From Burkholderia sp. (GTDB lineage: Bacteria > Pseudomonadota > Gammaproteobacteria > Burkholderiales > Burkholderiaceae), in contig JAIRVP010000002.1 of NCBI GenBank assembly GCA_031253835.1, positions 26,143 to 90,142 on the forward strand: a DNA stretch of 64,000 nucleotides, read 5' to 3'. The notes under the pieces were generated by a model that ran no database searches, was not told the origin of the DNA, and was given only the letters and a program-made list of their open reading frames with translations. Below are positions 1-9,964 of the stretch, one piece after another. The number at the start of each line of letters is the position of its first letter. Positions within the stretch are counted from its first letter, which is position 1. The translations under genes were made by a program, and so were the position numbers.

Positions 1-258
<258 letters not shown>

Positions 259-293
259 CGCGCCGGGGCGCCGGACCCCGAGCGTCGCAGCCA

Positions 294-323
294 AAGAAAA
301 AGCGCCCCGCGGGGCGCTTTTTT
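294..323. terminator. bidirectional terminator between cyaY and mrcA
   Basis: An 8-bp GC-rich stem (AGCGCCCC / GGGGCGCT) is flanked by an A-run on the left and a T-run on the right, so it can end transcription from both converging genes. Confidence 0.85.
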
Positions 324-340
324 CATGTCCGGGCCGGGTG

Positions 341-2734
341 TCAGTGGCCGCGGAACAGGTTCATGATGTCCTGCTTTTCCTGCTCGTCGACGTGCGGGAC
401 GGCTTCGTCGACGTTCTGCGCGGCCGGTGCCTGAGGCACACCGACCGTCGACACGAAACCGTGACCCGGCGTGAATTCGGTGAAGTACAGCTCGCTGCCG
501 AGCGACTCGACACCTTCGGGCACCGTCGGCTTGAACTCCGGCACGCCCTTCAGCGCCGCGCCCATGTACTCGATCCAGACCGGCAGCGACAGGCCGCCGC
601 CCGTTTCGCGATCGCCGAGGCTGCGCGGGTTGTCGTAGCCGATCCATGCGATCGCGGCGAGCGTGTGCTGGTAGCCGGCGAACCACGCGTCGTGCGAATC
701 GTTCGTCGTGCCGGTCTTGCCCGCGAGGTCGGTGCGCTTCAGGATGTTGGTCCGTGCGCCCGTGCCGCGCTGCGCGACGCTCTGCAGCAGGCTGTTCATC
801 ACGTACGCGTTGCGTGCGTCGATCGCGCGCGGTGCGTTCTGCTCGGCGACGAGCGGCTGCGCGCGCGCGACGATCACGCCGTTCGGATCGGTGACTTCGG
901 CGATCAGGTACGGATTGACGCGGTAACCGCCGTTCGCGAACACCGAGTACGCGCCGGCCATCTGCAGCGGCGTGACCTGGCCCGCGCCGAGTGCCATCGG
1001 CAGGTAGGCCGGATGGCGGTCGGCGTCGAAGCCGAAGCGCGTGATGTACTGCTGCGCGTACTTCGTGCCGATGTGGTTCAGGATCCGGATCGACACGAGG
1101 TTGCGCGAGCGCTGCAGCGCGGTGCGCATCGACATCGGGCCTTCGAAGCCGCCGCCGTAGTTCTTCGGCTCCCACGGCTGGCCGCCCGTTTCGGCGGCGC
1201 TGAAGTACAGCGGGCCGTCGTTGATCACGGTTGCCGGCCCGAGGCCCTTGTCGAGCGACGCCGAGTAGATGAACGGCTTGAACGACGAACCCGGCTGCCG
1301 CCACGCCTGCGTGACGTGGTTGAACTTGTTCTTGTTGTAGTCGAAGCCGCCGACGAGCGAGCGGATCGCGCCGTCCTGCGGAATGATCGACAGGAACGCG
1401 CCTTCGACCTGCGGCAACTGCGTGATCGACCATTTGCCGGTGTCGTTCTTCACGACGCGGACGATCGCACCGGGGCGGATGCGGCGGTTCGGCTGCGCGT
1501 TGGACGACAGCGCGCCCGACGCGAAGCGCAGGTTGTCGCCCTCGACCGTCGCCGTGCTGCCGTCGATGAATGCCACCGTGATCTGGCGCGGGCTCGCGGC
1601 CGTGACGACCGCGGCAATCAGCTCGCCGTTGTCGGGGTGTTCGAGCAGCGCGTCGTCGATCGCCTGTTCGCGATCATCGGCACCGGCGGGCAGCTCGATG
1701 AAGCCTTCCGGCCCACGATAGCCGTGGCGGCGCTCGTAATCCATGATGCCCTTGCGCAGCGCGGTGTACGCGACCTGCTGGTCCGCGGAATCGATCGTCG
1801 TGACGACGTTGAAGCCGCGCGTGTAGGTCTCCTCGCGATACTGCGCGTACATCATCTGTCTGACCATTTCCGCGACGTACTCGGCGTGCACGCTGAAATC
1901 GCGGCCCGGGCCCTTGACGACGAGCGGTTGCGCGACGGCTTCGTCGTACTGCTCGCGCGTGATGAAGTTCAGCTCGAGCATCCGCTGCAGGATGTATTCC
2001 TGGCGCACCTTCGCGCGCTTCGGATTGACGACCGGGTTGTACGCGGACGGCGCCTTCGGCAGCCCCGCGAGCATCGCCGCTTCCGCGAGCGAGATGTCCT
2101 TCAGGTCCTTGCCGAAATAGACCCGCGCGGCGCTCGCGAAACCGTACGCGCGCTGGCCGAGATAGATCTGATTCATGTAGACCTCGAGAATCTGATCCTT
2201 CGTCAGCGCGCGCTCGATCCGGTACGCGAGCAGCATCTCGTAGATCTTGCGCGTGTAGGTCTTCTCGCTCGACAGGAAGAAGTTGCGTGCGACCTGCATC
2301 GTGATCGTGCTCGCGCCCTGCGACGCGTGGCCGTTCGTCAGCGCGACGAAGCCGGCGCGGACGATGCCGGTGAGATCGACGCCGCCGTGATCGTAGAAGC
2401 GCGCGTCCTCGATCGCGAGGATCGCCTTCTTGAGCGAGTCGGGCACGTCCTTGAAATGGACGACGTCGCGGCGCTCCTCGCCGAATTCGCCGATGAGCAC
2501 GTGATCGGACGTATAGATGCGCAGCGGCACCTTCGGGCGATAGTCGGTCAGCGCGTCGAGCGACGGCATGTTCGGCCACGCGACGACGAGCGCGTAGCCG
2601 AGCACGAGGCCGCCGGCCACGACGAGGGCCACGCACATCGCGGCGAAGCCGAGCAGGACTTTTTGCCACCAGGGTCGCTTCTTCGGCGCCGGGGCAGGAG
2701 GCGGGGACGTAGGGGTCGTGGATTGCATAGGCAT
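341..2734 (-). CDS. mrcA: Penicillin-binding protein 1A (bifunctional peptidoglycan synthase)
   Basis: A 797-residue class A PBP that polymerises and cross-links peptidoglycan at the outer face of the inner membrane. One N-terminal membrane anchor lies at about residues 25-50. The glycosyltransferase domain (about 75-250) has the EDARFYDHGG motif with its catalytic Glu at 109. An OB-like insert follows. The transpeptidase domain has SSFK at 483-486 (nucleophile Ser483), SRN at 543-545 and KTG at 673-675, so both active sites look intact. Length is normal for PBP1A. It is divergent from the pil/com cluster, as is common in proteobacteria. The start could also be the second Met, two codons on. 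Confidence 0.97.
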   Translation of the reverse strand: MPMQSTTPTSPPPAPAPKKRPWWQKVLLGFAAMCVALVVAGGLVLGYALVVAWPNMPSLDALTDYRPKVPLRIYTSDHVLIGEFGEERRDVVHFKDVPDSLKKAILAIEDARFYDHGGVDLTGIVRAGFVALTNGHASQGASTITMQVARNFFLSSEKTYTRKIYEMLLAYRIERALTKDQILEVYMNQIYLGQRAYGFASAARVYFGKDLKDISLAEAAMLAGLPKAPSAYNPVVNPKRAKVRQEYILQRMLELNFITREQYDEAVAQPLVVKGPGRDFSVHAEYVAEMVRQMMYAQYREETYTRGFNVVTTIDSADQQVAYTALRKGIMDYERRHGYRGPEGFIELPAGADDREQAIDDALLEHPDNGELIAAVVTAASPRQITVAFIDGSTATVEGDNLRFASGALSSNAQPNRRIRPGAIVRVVKNDTGKWSITQLPQVEGAFLSIIPQDGAIRSLVGGFDYNKNKFNHVTQAWRQPGSSFKPFIYSASLDKGLGPATVINDGPLYFSAAETGGQPWEPKNYGGGFEGPMSMRTALQRSRNLVSIRILNHIGTKYAQQYITRFGFDADRHPAYLPMALGAGQVTPLQMAGAYSVFANGGYRVNPYLIAEVTDPNGVIVARAQPLVAEQNAPRAIDARNAYVMNSLLQSVAQRGTGARTNILKRTDLAGKTGTTNDSHDAWFAGYQHTLAAIAWIGYDNPRSLGDRETGGGLSLPVWIEYMGAALKGVPEFKPTVPEGVESLGSELYFTEFTPGHGFVSTVGVPQAPAAQNVDEAVPHVDEQEKQDIMNLFRGH

Positions 2735-2753
2735 ACCGGAAAACAGTCCCGCG

Positions 2754-2759
2754 ATTATA
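2754..2759 (-). promoter_or_regulatory. -10 element upstream of mrcA
   Basis: On the minus strand a perfect TATAAT lies about 20 bp before the mrcA start codon. No convincing -35 is seen at 17 bp (CAGGAC at best). The position suits a mrcA promoter. Confidence 0.4.
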
Positions 2760-2954
2760 GCTGCCCGGTAAGACCGGTCCTGACGCGGGGGCCGCCCGCC
2801 GGAAAGTCGCGGGTCGGCGTGCCGCCAGTATGACCCGCGCGCGGCCGCCGTCAGCCGTTGCTGGCCGTTTGGCCGACTGTCGGCCGCGCGTGCCGCTTTG
2901 CAGAATCAGGTCTCGGAAACGCGGCATGGGCCGCGACGATTTCGGGAGGCTGGG

Positions 2955-3878
2955 ATGGCGGGACGATGGGTAGCGCGGTTTGCGCAGGGCAGGCACTGGT
3001 CGACGGGAATCGACGTCGGTGCCGATGAAGTGAGGGTGGTCGTGCTGAGCCGGCGCGGCCGGGTCGCGGATGTACGGGTCGAGGGGCTCGAGCGCGAGCC
3101 GGTCGGGCTGGCGGGTGGGCCGGAAGACGCGCGCTGGGCCGCGGTGGGGCGTGCGCTGGCGGCAGCCGTCGCGCGGCTGTCGGCGGCCGACGTGCGGTGC
3201 GACGCGCGCGGCGTGATGGCGCTGCGCGATGACGAGATACGCACGGCGACGCTCGACCTGGCCGGGCGTCACGACATCCCGGACGCCGCGCGGCAGGCGG
3301 CCGAGCGCATCTCGGGGCTGGCGCCGGACAGTTTCGCGTTCGACTGGCGGCCGCACGGCGGCGCGCGCTCCGGCGAGATCGCGGTGACCGTGGCCCCGCT
3401 GGCGCTGCTGGAGCGGCGGATCGACGTGGCCGCCCAGGCCGGCATCGACCTGACGGCGGTCGACGGCGAGTCGGCCGCCCTGCTGCGTGCGTTGCGCTAT
3501 GCCGCGCAGTTCGAGCTCGACGCGCAGGGTTCGTACGCCGCGCTCTGGTTCTGCGATTCGGGCGTGCGCGGCTGGCGAATCGACGGGCCGTTGGCGGTCC
3601 CGGTGCTCACGCTGTCCGGCACGCTGCCGGAGGCGCTTCCCGATGCCCTGCGCCGGCGCGCGCTCGGGGCCGTGCGCTGCGTGTTCGTTGCCGGGGACGA
3701 GCGGAGCATCGCGCGCTTCGATACGTCCGTCGCCGAGATCGGCGATGTGCTCGGCTCGGCGGTGGTGCCGTTCGACTGCACGGGCTGGGACGCGCAGCCG
3801 TGCCCGCCTGCCGGCATGCCGGGCGGCCCGGCATTCGCGGTTGCGTTCGGGCTGGCGTTGCGCGGGGTGTGGGAATGA
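2955..3878 (+). CDS. pilM: PilM-like type IV pilus/competence assembly ATPase
   Basis: A 307-residue actin-like protein of the PilM family, which sits in the cytoplasm and binds the N-terminus of PilN. The ATG at 2955 is chosen because GGGAGG lies just upstream; an in-frame TTG at 2898 has no such site. STGIDVGADEVRVVVLS near residue 17 is the phosphate-1-like strand of the actin fold, and an AVDGESAALLRALR segment near residue 165 fits the second lobe. It is shorter than Pseudomonas PilM (about 354). Its stop overlaps the pilN start (ATGA), so the two are probably translationally coupled. Confidence 0.85.
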   Translation: MAGRWVARFAQGRHWSTGIDVGADEVRVVVLSRRGRVADVRVEGLEREPVGLAGGPEDARWAAVGRALAAAVARLSAADVRCDARGVMALRDDEIRTATLDLAGRHDIPDAARQAAERISGLAPDSFAFDWRPHGGARSGEIAVTVAPLALLERRIDVAAQAGIDLTAVDGESAALLRALRYAAQFELDAQGSYAALWFCDSGVRGWRIDGPLAVPVLTLSGTLPEALPDALRRRALGAVRCVFVAGDERSIARFDTSVAEIGDVLGSAVVPFDCTGWDAQPCPPAGMPGGPAFAVAFGLALRGVWE

Positions 3879-4483
3879 CGGCCGGTCAGGCGGCACTCGG
3901 CGGCTTCAACCTGCTGCCGTACCGCGAGCGACTGGCGCACGCGTTGCGGCGTCGCCGGGCTGCGCAGTGCGGGACGGCGATCCTGCTCGGCGTGCTCGGT
4001 GCCGCACTGTGGACGGGCGCGGCCACCTGGATGCGATGGCGCACGGATGCTGCTCGCGCAAGCGTGGAGACGCGGCTGCGGCAGTTGCAGCCGCAGGTGA
4101 ATGCCGCGGCGCGCGCCGCCGATGCGGCGGCTGTCATCGCGCGGCGCGACGCGCAGGCCGCCGCGCTTGCCGCGCCGCACGGGCGCGTCGCAGGGCTGCT
4201 GGTGACACTGGTGCAGGTGCGCGACGACGGCGTCCGGCTCGACGCGCTGCGCACGACACCGGGCGGGGCCGTGCTCGATGTGCGGGCCACGAGCTACCGG
4301 GCGGCCGCACGATGGCTCGCCGGGATGGCGCGCGAGCAGCGCGACTGGCGGATCGACGTGGATGCGTTGACGCCTGCGTCGAGTGCGCGGGTCCCGCTGG
4401 CCGGGATGCCGTTCCGGTTCTCGGTTCAGTTGCGCTGGCACGATGCGATGCCGTCGCGGACGACGTCGGGAGGTGGTGCATGA
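3875..4483 (+). CDS. pilN: PilN-like inner-membrane pilus assembly protein
   Basis: A 202-residue bitopic membrane protein. The N-terminal FNLLPYRERL motif (about residues 9-18) is the PilN signature that binds PilM. One membrane helix follows at about 32-50, then a periplasmic coiled-coil and ferredoxin-like domain. The ATG at 3875 overlaps the pilM stop by 4 bp. In the type IVa pilus machine PilN pairs with PilO to form the alignment complex linking the motor to the PilQ secretin. The GC-rich, Arg/Ala-rich composition makes distant similarity hard to judge, but motif and gene order agree. Confidence 0.85.
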   Translation: MTAGQAALGGFNLLPYRERLAHALRRRRAAQCGTAILLGVLGAALWTGAATWMRWRTDAARASVETRLRQLQPQVNAAARAADAAAVIARRDAQAAALAAPHGRVAGLLVTLVQVRDDGVRLDALRTTPGGAVLDVRATSYRAAARWLAGMAREQRDWRIDVDALTPASSARVPLAGMPFRFSVQLRWHDAMPSRTTSGGGA

Positions 4484-5334
4484 CGGCGATCACGCATTGG
4501 CCTGCGCCGCACGGCGGTGCGTGGCCGAGCGGCATGCGGCGGGTGTCGCCGGGGGCCTTGCATGCGGCAGGCTGCGTGCTGGCGTTCGTGGCCGTGCTGG
4601 CAGGCGGCATTCATCTGGTGAATGCCGCCGACTGGAGCGGGCTCGCGCATAGTCGCGCGTTGCTGGCTGCCGCGCAGGGGCGTGTGGTCGACGCGCAGCG
4701 CGTACTTGTGTCCGCGGAATCGCGGCGCGGCGCCCATCCGGCGCCGGCGCATGACGACCGTGCGTCGCGTGTGCCGGAATGGGCCGCGCTGATGCTGGAA
4801 CTGGCCGATCTTGCCGCGTCGAGCGGGTTGCACGGCGTAGCGATCGAGCCGCAGCGCACCGACGGCGCGGCGCCGGACGGCCGGCGCACCGTGCGCATCG
4901 CCGCGGACGGCGGCTTTCGCGCGTTGTCGCAGATGGTCGGCGGGCTCGCGCGTTTTCCGGTGCTGGCGGTGCCGTCGGCGCTGCGTGTCGAGCGAGGCGC
5001 GCAGTCGACGCGGGTGGGCATGTCTGTCGACGTGTTTCCGGCGCTGCCGGCCGCATCGCCAGCAGGCGGCACGGTGCCGCTTCAAGCTGCTGCGCTCGAC
5101 GCCGATCCGTTCGGCGGGGAAGCCGATGGGCTGGCGGCCCGCCTCGCCGGCACGATTCGCGACGCGCGTGCCGGTCTCGCGTTGTTCGACGACGGCGACG
5201 GCGCGTTCACGACCGTCGCGCCCGGCGAAGCGCTCGGGGCGGCGCGCGTGATACGCGTCGAGCCTGCGGCGGTGATGCTCGCAATGGCGGACGGCGCGCA
5301 CCGGGTCGTCCTCGACGAAGGAGGGCGGCCATGA
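4480..5334 (+). CDS. PilO/PilP-like fused pilus assembly protein
   Basis: A 284-residue protein in the place where pilO and pilP normally stand as two genes. The first part has one membrane helix (about residues 24-45) and a PilO-like coiled-coil/ferredoxin-like region. After an Ala/Pro linker (about 185-205) comes LDADPFGG, then RLAGTIRDARAGLALFDDGD and a Gly/Val-rich beta segment with EALGAARVIRVEP, which resembles the PilP homology domain. No lipobox is present, as expected if the PilP part is held through the PilO helix. It overlaps pilN and pilQ by 4 bp each (ATGA). The fusion reading is my inference from order and motifs. Confidence 0.7.
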   Translation: MTAITHWPAPHGGAWPSGMRRVSPGALHAAGCVLAFVAVLAGGIHLVNAADWSGLAHSRALLAAAQGRVVDAQRVLVSAESRRGAHPAPAHDDRASRVPEWAALMLELADLAASSGLHGVAIEPQRTDGAAPDGRRTVRIAADGGFRALSQMVGGLARFPVLAVPSALRVERGAQSTRVGMSVDVFPALPAASPAGGTVPLQAAALDADPFGGEADGLAARLAGTIRDARAGLALFDDGDGAFTTVAPGEALGAARVIRVEPAAVMLAMADGAHRVVLDEGGRP

Positions 5335-6953
5335 CGCAGTACGGCTGTTGGGTGCTCGCCGTCTGGGCCGGATTGACGGCGGCCAGTGCCGGCGCGTCGT
5401 TGCCGCCGCTGCCGGCCGTCTGGCCTGCTGCGTCGACGGAGGTGCCGGCGCCGGGTCTGCCGCTGCCTCAAGGGATGGTGGACACCGCGGTACCGGAAGA
5501 AGCCGGCCCGCCGCCGTTCGACCAGGCCGCTCGCGCGGTGCTTCAGGCGGAACCCGCCGTACCGGCGCCGCAGCTGGAGGGACCGCCGATCCCGTTGGCG
5601 CCGCCGGCCCGGATGAGCGACGCCGCGGCGCGGCAACCCGACGATGCGGACGACGCGCGGCGGATCTCGCTGAATCTGCAGGGTGCCGGGCTCGCGGCCG
5701 CGTTCGATGCGTTCGCGCGGTTCACGGGGCTCAATATCGTCGTCGGCGAGCAGGTGCGTGGCACGGTCACGTTACGTCTGAACAATGTCCGCTGGCGCGA
5801 GGCGTTCGACACGCTGCTCGACACGCACGGGCTCGCGATGTCCCGGCGCGGCAACGTGATCTGGGTCACGCCGGCGGCCGAGCTGGCCGCCCGTGAGCGC
5901 GAGCGCTTCGAAATGCATGCGCGGGCCGCCGATCTGGAGCCGCTGGCGAGCCGCACGTTCGCGCTGCACTACCCGCGCGCGCAGGACGTGCAACGGCTGC
6001 TGGCCGGCGCGACCGGCCAGCGCCTGCTGTCGAAACGCGGCGCCGCGGCGGCCGATCCGCGCACGAACCTGCTGTTCGTCACCGATCTCGCGCCGCGCAT
6101 CGCGCAGATCGCGGGCCTGATCGACGCGATCGACCGGCCGTCACGGCAGGTCCGGATCGAGGCGCGCATCGTCGAAGGCGAGCAGGGCTTCTCGCGCAAC
6201 CTCGGCGCGCGCGTCGCGCTGCGGGCGCAGGGGCGGCCGTCGGCGGGCGAGGGCGCTACCTTCACGGCGGACGCGCGCAACGCGCTCGACCTGGCCGCGC
6301 GGCCGCTCGGCGGTTTCGATGCGGCGACCGCCGGCTTCACGCTGTTCGCCGCGCCGCTCAGCCGCGTACTCGACGTCGAACTGAGCGCGCTCGAGGCGCA
6401 AGGGCGGGGTCAGATCGTTTCGCGGCCGCGCGTGGTGACGGCCGACCGCGTCAAGGCCATCGTCGAGCAGGGTTCGGAGCTGCCGTATCAGGCGAAGGTG
6501 GGCAACGGCATGAGCGGCGTGCAGTTCCGCCGCGCGACGCTCAAGCTCGAGGTCGAGCCCCAGATCACGCCGGACGGCCGCGTGGTGCTCGACCTGGACG
6601 TGACGAAGGACAGCGTCGGCGAGCCGACGGCGGCCGGCCCCGCCATCCATACGAAGCATGTACAGACGCGTGTCGAGGTCGAGAATGGCGGGACGGTCGC
6701 GATCGGCGGCATCTATGAGCAACTGAACCGGAACGATGTGACGCGCGTGCCGCTCTTGGGCAAAATACCGTTTCTGGGCGCGCTTTTCCGGCACCGCGCG
6801 CAGCGCGACCAGCGCAACGAACTGGTCGTGTTCATCACGCCGACCGTCGTCGATGCGCGTTGCGATGCGCGCGGCGCGGGCGACGCGGATGCCGATAAAA
6901 CGGGGCCGGAAGCCGCCGGCGCAGGCTCGACAAGGCAGCCGCTTTGCCAGTAA
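5331..6953 (+). CDS. pilQ: PilQ-like secretin (outer-membrane pilus/competence pore)
   Basis: A 540-residue secretin with a cleavable signal (about residues 1-20), a Pro-rich spacer, an STN domain at about 105-190 ([17 protein letters not shown], then [12 protein letters not shown]), an N1-like domain at about 205-270 and a C-terminal secretin domain ending in [15 protein letters not shown] and FITPTVV. It is shorter than Pseudomonas or Neisseria PilQ (over 700) and shows no AMIN peptidoglycan-binding repeats, which makes it closer in build to the Haemophilus competence secretin ComE. The start overlaps the preceding stop. It likely passes type IV pili or a DNA-uptake pseudopilus. Confidence 0.9.
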   Translation: MTQYGCWVLAVWAGLTAASAGASLPPLPAVWPAASTEVPAPGLPLPQGMVDTAVPEEAGPPPFDQAARAVLQAEPAVPAPQLEGPPIPLAPPARMSDAAARQPDDADDARRISLNLQGAGLAAAFDAFARFTGLNIVVGEQVRGTVTLRLNNVRWREAFDTLLDTHGLAMSRRGNVIWVTPAAELAARERERFEMHARAADLEPLASRTFALHYPRAQDVQRLLAGATGQRLLSKRGAAAADPRTNLLFVTDLAPRIAQIAGLIDAIDRPSRQVRIEARIVEGEQGFSRNLGARVALRAQGRPSAGEGATFTADARNALDLAARPLGGFDAATAGFTLFAAPLSRVLDVELSALEAQGRGQIVSRPRVVTADRVKAIVEQGSELPYQAKVGNGMSGVQFRRATLKLEVEPQITPDGRVVLDLDVTKDSVGEPTAAGPAIHTKHVQTRVEVENGGTVAIGGIYEQLNRNDVTRVPLLGKIPFLGALFRHRAQRDQRNELVVFITPTVVDARCDARGAGDADADKTGPEAAGAGSTRQPLCQ

Positions 6954-6993
6954 GCTGCGCCACACACCAGCAAGATTGAAGCAGAGGAAGCCG

Positions 6994-7548
6994 TTGCAAG
7001 CGCGGGACCCACATGCAAACGTATTTTTCGTCGGCCTTATGGGAGCGGGTAAGACCACCGTGGGCCGTGCAGTCGCGCGCCGGCTCGACAGGACGTTCTT
7101 CGACTCCGACCACGAAATCGAGGCACGCACGGGCGCGCGCATTCCGGTGATCTTCGAGATGGAAGGCGAGGCCGGGTTTCGCGATCGCGAAACGCAGGTG
7201 ATCACCGATCTCACGCAGCGCGAGAACATCGTGCTCGCGACGGGCGGCGGCGCGGTACTGCGCCCGGAAAATCGCGACTGCCTGAAAAGCAACGGCATCG
7301 TCGTCTACCTGCGCGCCAATCCGCACGATCTGTGGCTGCGCACGCGCAAGGACAAGAACCGCCCGCTGTTGCAGACCGAAGACCCGAAGGGGCGTCTCGA
7401 AGCACTGTATGAAGTGCGCGACCCGCTGTACCGCGAATGCGCGGATTTCGTCATCGAGACCGGCCGTCCGTCGGTCAACGGTCTTGTCAACATGGTGCTG
7501 ATGCAACTCGAACTGGCGGGCGTCATCGCCAAGCCGCTACAAGCATGA
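6994..7548 (+). CDS. aroK: Shikimate kinase
   Basis: A 184-residue P-loop kinase that phosphorylates shikimate at the 3-hydroxyl in aromatic amino acid synthesis. The Walker A motif is GLMGAGKTT at residues 14-22; SDHEIE and LATGGGAVL are the shikimate-binding and Walker B-like motifs, and RPLLQ marks the lid. A TTG start at 6994 is chosen because AGAGGAAG sits 4-12 bases upstream and the family N-terminus begins here; longer in-frame starts would run back into pilQ. The stop overlaps aroB (ATGA). pilQ-aroK-aroB is a classic proteobacterial order. Confidence 0.95.
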   Translation: MQARDPHANVFFVGLMGAGKTTVGRAVARRLDRTFFDSDHEIEARTGARIPVIFEMEGEAGFRDRETQVITDLTQRENIVLATGGGAVLRPENRDCLKSNGIVVYLRANPHDLWLRTRKDKNRPLLQTEDPKGRLEALYEVRDPLYRECADFVIETGRPSVNGLVNMVLMQLELAGVIAKPLQA

Positions 7549-8624
7549 TTACTGTCAACGTCGATCTGGGCGACCGCGCCTATCCGATTCACATTGGTGC
7601 CGGCCTGATCGGCCGCACCGAGCTGTTCGCGCCTCACATCAAGGGTTCGTCCGTCACGATCGTCACCAACACGACGGTCGATCCGCTCTACGGCGACGCG
7701 CTGCGCGCGGCGCTCGCGCCGCTCGGCAAGCGCGTATCGACGGTCGTGCTGCCGGACGGCGAGGCATACAAGAACTGGGAAACGCTGAACCTGATCTTCG
7801 ACGGCCTGCTGACCGAACGCGCGGATCGCAAGACGACGCTCGTCGCGCTCGGCGGCGGCGTGATCGGCGACATGACGGGCTTTGCCGCCGCGTGCTACAT
7901 GCGCGGCGTGCCGTTCATCCAGGTGCCGACGACGCTGCTGTCGCAGGTCGATTCGTCGGTCGGCGGCAAGACGGGCATCAACCACCCGCTCGGCAAGAAC
8001 ATGATCGGCGCGTTCTATCAGCCGCAGGCCGTGATCGCGGATATCGGCGCGCTGACGACGCTGCCCGATCGCGAACTGGCGGCCGGCGTCGCCGAAGTCA
8101 TCAAGACCGGCGCGATCGCCGATGCGGCCTTCTTCGACTGGATCGAGGCGAACGTCGACGCACTGAACCGTCGCGAGCCGGCTGCGCTCGCGCATGCGGT
8201 GAAGCGTTCGTGCGAGATCAAGGCGAGCGTCGTCGCGGCCGACGAGCGGGAAGGCGGCCTGCGCGCGATCCTGAATTTCGGCCACACGTTCGGCCACGCG
8301 ATCGAGGCCGGGCTCGGCTACGGCGAGTGGCTGCACGGCGAGGCGGTCGGCTGCGGGATGGTGATGGCCGGCGACTTGTCGGCGCGGCTCGGCCTGCTCG
8401 ACGAAGCGTCGCGGCAGCGGCTCGACGCGGTGATCGCGGCCGCGCATCTGCCGACCCGCGGGCCCGCGCTCGGCGACGCGCGCTACATGGACCTGATGCG
8501 CGTCGACAAGAAGGCCGAGGCCGGCGCGATCAAGTTCATCCTGCTGAAGCGATTCGGCGATACGCTGATTACGGAAGCGCCAGACGAAGCGGTGTTCGCT
8601 ACACTGGCGCAGACGACCCGCTAA
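7545..8624 (+). CDS. aroB: 3-Dehydroquinate synthase
   Basis: A 359-residue NAD- and metal-dependent enzyme turning DAHP into 3-dehydroquinate, the second step of the shikimate pathway. Characteristic motifs are [14 protein letters not shown] (about 104-117), [19 protein letters not shown] (about 127-145) and the metal-binding [11 protein letters not shown] near 246-256. Length is normal. It overlaps aroK by 4 bp and so is likely co-translated with it. Confidence 0.97.
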   Translation: MITVNVDLGDRAYPIHIGAGLIGRTELFAPHIKGSSVTIVTNTTVDPLYGDALRAALAPLGKRVSTVVLPDGEAYKNWETLNLIFDGLLTERADRKTTLVALGGGVIGDMTGFAAACYMRGVPFIQVPTTLLSQVDSSVGGKTGINHPLGKNMIGAFYQPQAVIADIGALTTLPDRELAAGVAEVIKTGAIADAAFFDWIEANVDALNRREPAALAHAVKRSCEIKASVVAADEREGGLRAILNFGHTFGHAIEAGLGYGEWLHGEAVGCGMVMAGDLSARLGLLDEASRQRLDAVIAAAHLPTRGPALGDARYMDLMRVDKKAEAGAIKFILLKRFGDTLITEAPDEAVFATLAQTTR

Positions 8625-8665
8625 CGGCGGCCCGGATGCCCCGGCGCCCCTGACATGGAGGAGAC

Positions 8666-9874
8666 GTGAGCGAGACATCCAGCAGCACACTGCCCGAAGC
8701 CAGCCGCGCATCCGCTGCGCCGGTGGCCGAGCCGCCGACGCTGGCGGCGCTGGAAGCCCATCTCGCTCCGTATGCCGCACACGCGTCGCAGTCGCGCGGC
8801 CGCCGCCATCCGGAAACGCCGCCGGCGGCGCGCACCGAATTCCAGCGCGACCGCGACCGCATCGTCCATTCGACCGCGTTCCGCCGGCTCGAATACAAGA
8901 CGCAGGTCTTCGTCAATCACGAAGGCGACCTGTTCCGTACGCGCCTCACGCACAGCCTCGAAGTCGCGCAGATCGCGCGTTCGGTCGCGCGCAACCTGCG
9001 CCTGAACGAGGATCTCGTCGAAGCGATTTCGCTCGCGCACGATCTCGGCCATACGCCGTTCGGCCATGCCGGGCAGGATGCGCTGAATGCGTGCATGCGT
9101 GACCACGGCGGTTTCGAGCACAACCTGCAGAGTCTCGCGGTCGTCGACGAGCTCGAGGAGCATTACGGCGCGTTCAACGGGCTGAACCTGTGCTTCGAGA
9201 CGCGCGAAGGCATCCTGAAGCATTGCTCGCGCGAGAATGCGCGCAAGCTCGGCGCGCTCGGCGAGCGTTTCCTGCAGGGCCGCCAGCCGTCGCTCGAAGC
9301 GCAGCTCGCGAATATCGCGGACGAAATCGCGTACAACAACCATGACGTCGACGACGGCCTGCGCTCCGGCCTGATCACGATCGAGCAGCTCGCGGAAGTC
9401 GAGCTGTGGCAGCGCCACTACGAAGCGGCGCTCGCTGAATTCCCGCAACTCGAAGGCCGCCGGCTCGTGCACGAGACGGTGCGCCGCATCATCAACACGC
9501 TGATCGTCGACCTGATCGACGAGACGACGCGCAACCTCGCGCGCGTCGCGCCTGCGTCGCTCGACGACGTGCGCGACGCGCCGCCGCTCGTGTCGCACAG
9601 CGCGACGGTCGCCGCGCAGGCGGCCGCGCTCAAGCGCTTCCTCTTCAAGAACCTGTATCGCCACTACAAGGTGATGCGCATGGCCAGCAAGGCGCAGCGC
9701 GTCGTCACGGGGCTGTTCGACGCGTTCATCGACGATCCGCGCCTGCTGCCGCCGCCGTACCAGTCCGACGACGCGGCACATCAGCCGCGCCTCGTCGCGC
9801 ACTACATCGCCGGCATGACCGACCGCTTCGCGCTGAAGGAATATCAGCGCCTGTTCGTCATCAGCGACAACTGA
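8666..9874 (+). CDS. dgt: dGTP triphosphohydrolase-like HD protein
   Basis: A 402-residue HD-domain dNTPase (dGTPase type 2 family) that cleaves dNTPs to deoxynucleoside and triphosphate. The start is a GTG with GGAGGAG six bases upstream. The HD metal site is spread over [11 protein letters not shown] (His), [14 protein letters not shown] (His-Asp) and [12 protein letters not shown] (Asp), all intact. The [11 protein letters not shown] segment near residue 72 is typical. It lies 41 bp after aroB in the same direction, so it may share that transcript. Confidence 0.92.
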   Translation: MSETSSSTLPEASRASAAPVAEPPTLAALEAHLAPYAAHASQSRGRRHPETPPAARTEFQRDRDRIVHSTAFRRLEYKTQVFVNHEGDLFRTRLTHSLEVAQIARSVARNLRLNEDLVEAISLAHDLGHTPFGHAGQDALNACMRDHGGFEHNLQSLAVVDELEEHYGAFNGLNLCFETREGILKHCSRENARKLGALGERFLQGRQPSLEAQLANIADEIAYNNHDVDDGLRSGLITIEQLAEVELWQRHYEAALAEFPQLEGRRLVHETVRRIINTLIVDLIDETTRNLARVAPASLDDVRDAPPLVSHSATVAAQAAALKRFLFKNLYRHYKVMRMASKAQRVVTGLFDAFIDDPRLLPPPYQSDDAAHQPRLVAHYIAGMTDRFALKEYQRLFVISDN

Positions 9875-9892
9875 CTGTCACAAACGATCACT
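9875..9892 (+). promoter_or_regulatory. possible PhoB box upstream of ugpB
   Basis: CTGTCACAAA followed by CGATCAC resembles two Pho-box half sites (consensus CTGTCAT), but the second half is imperfect and spaced one base too short. It is noted because ugp operons of enterobacteria are PhoB-activated and this lies about 70 bp before ugpB. Weak evidence. Confidence 0.3.
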
Positions 9893-9964
9893 AGACTTCG
9901 CCGGTTCAATGGCGACGGGAATGTTGCACACGCTGTTGGTAACGTTTTCATAGGAGAGAGGTCG

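Noticed and set aside
338..2833. Long plus-strand frame opposite mrcA
   Set aside because: Low-complexity Arg/Ala/Asp composition and full overlap with an intact PBP1A gene.
9875..9892. Certain PhoB control of ugp
   Set aside because: Kept only as a weak site: the second half is degenerate and spacing is off by one.
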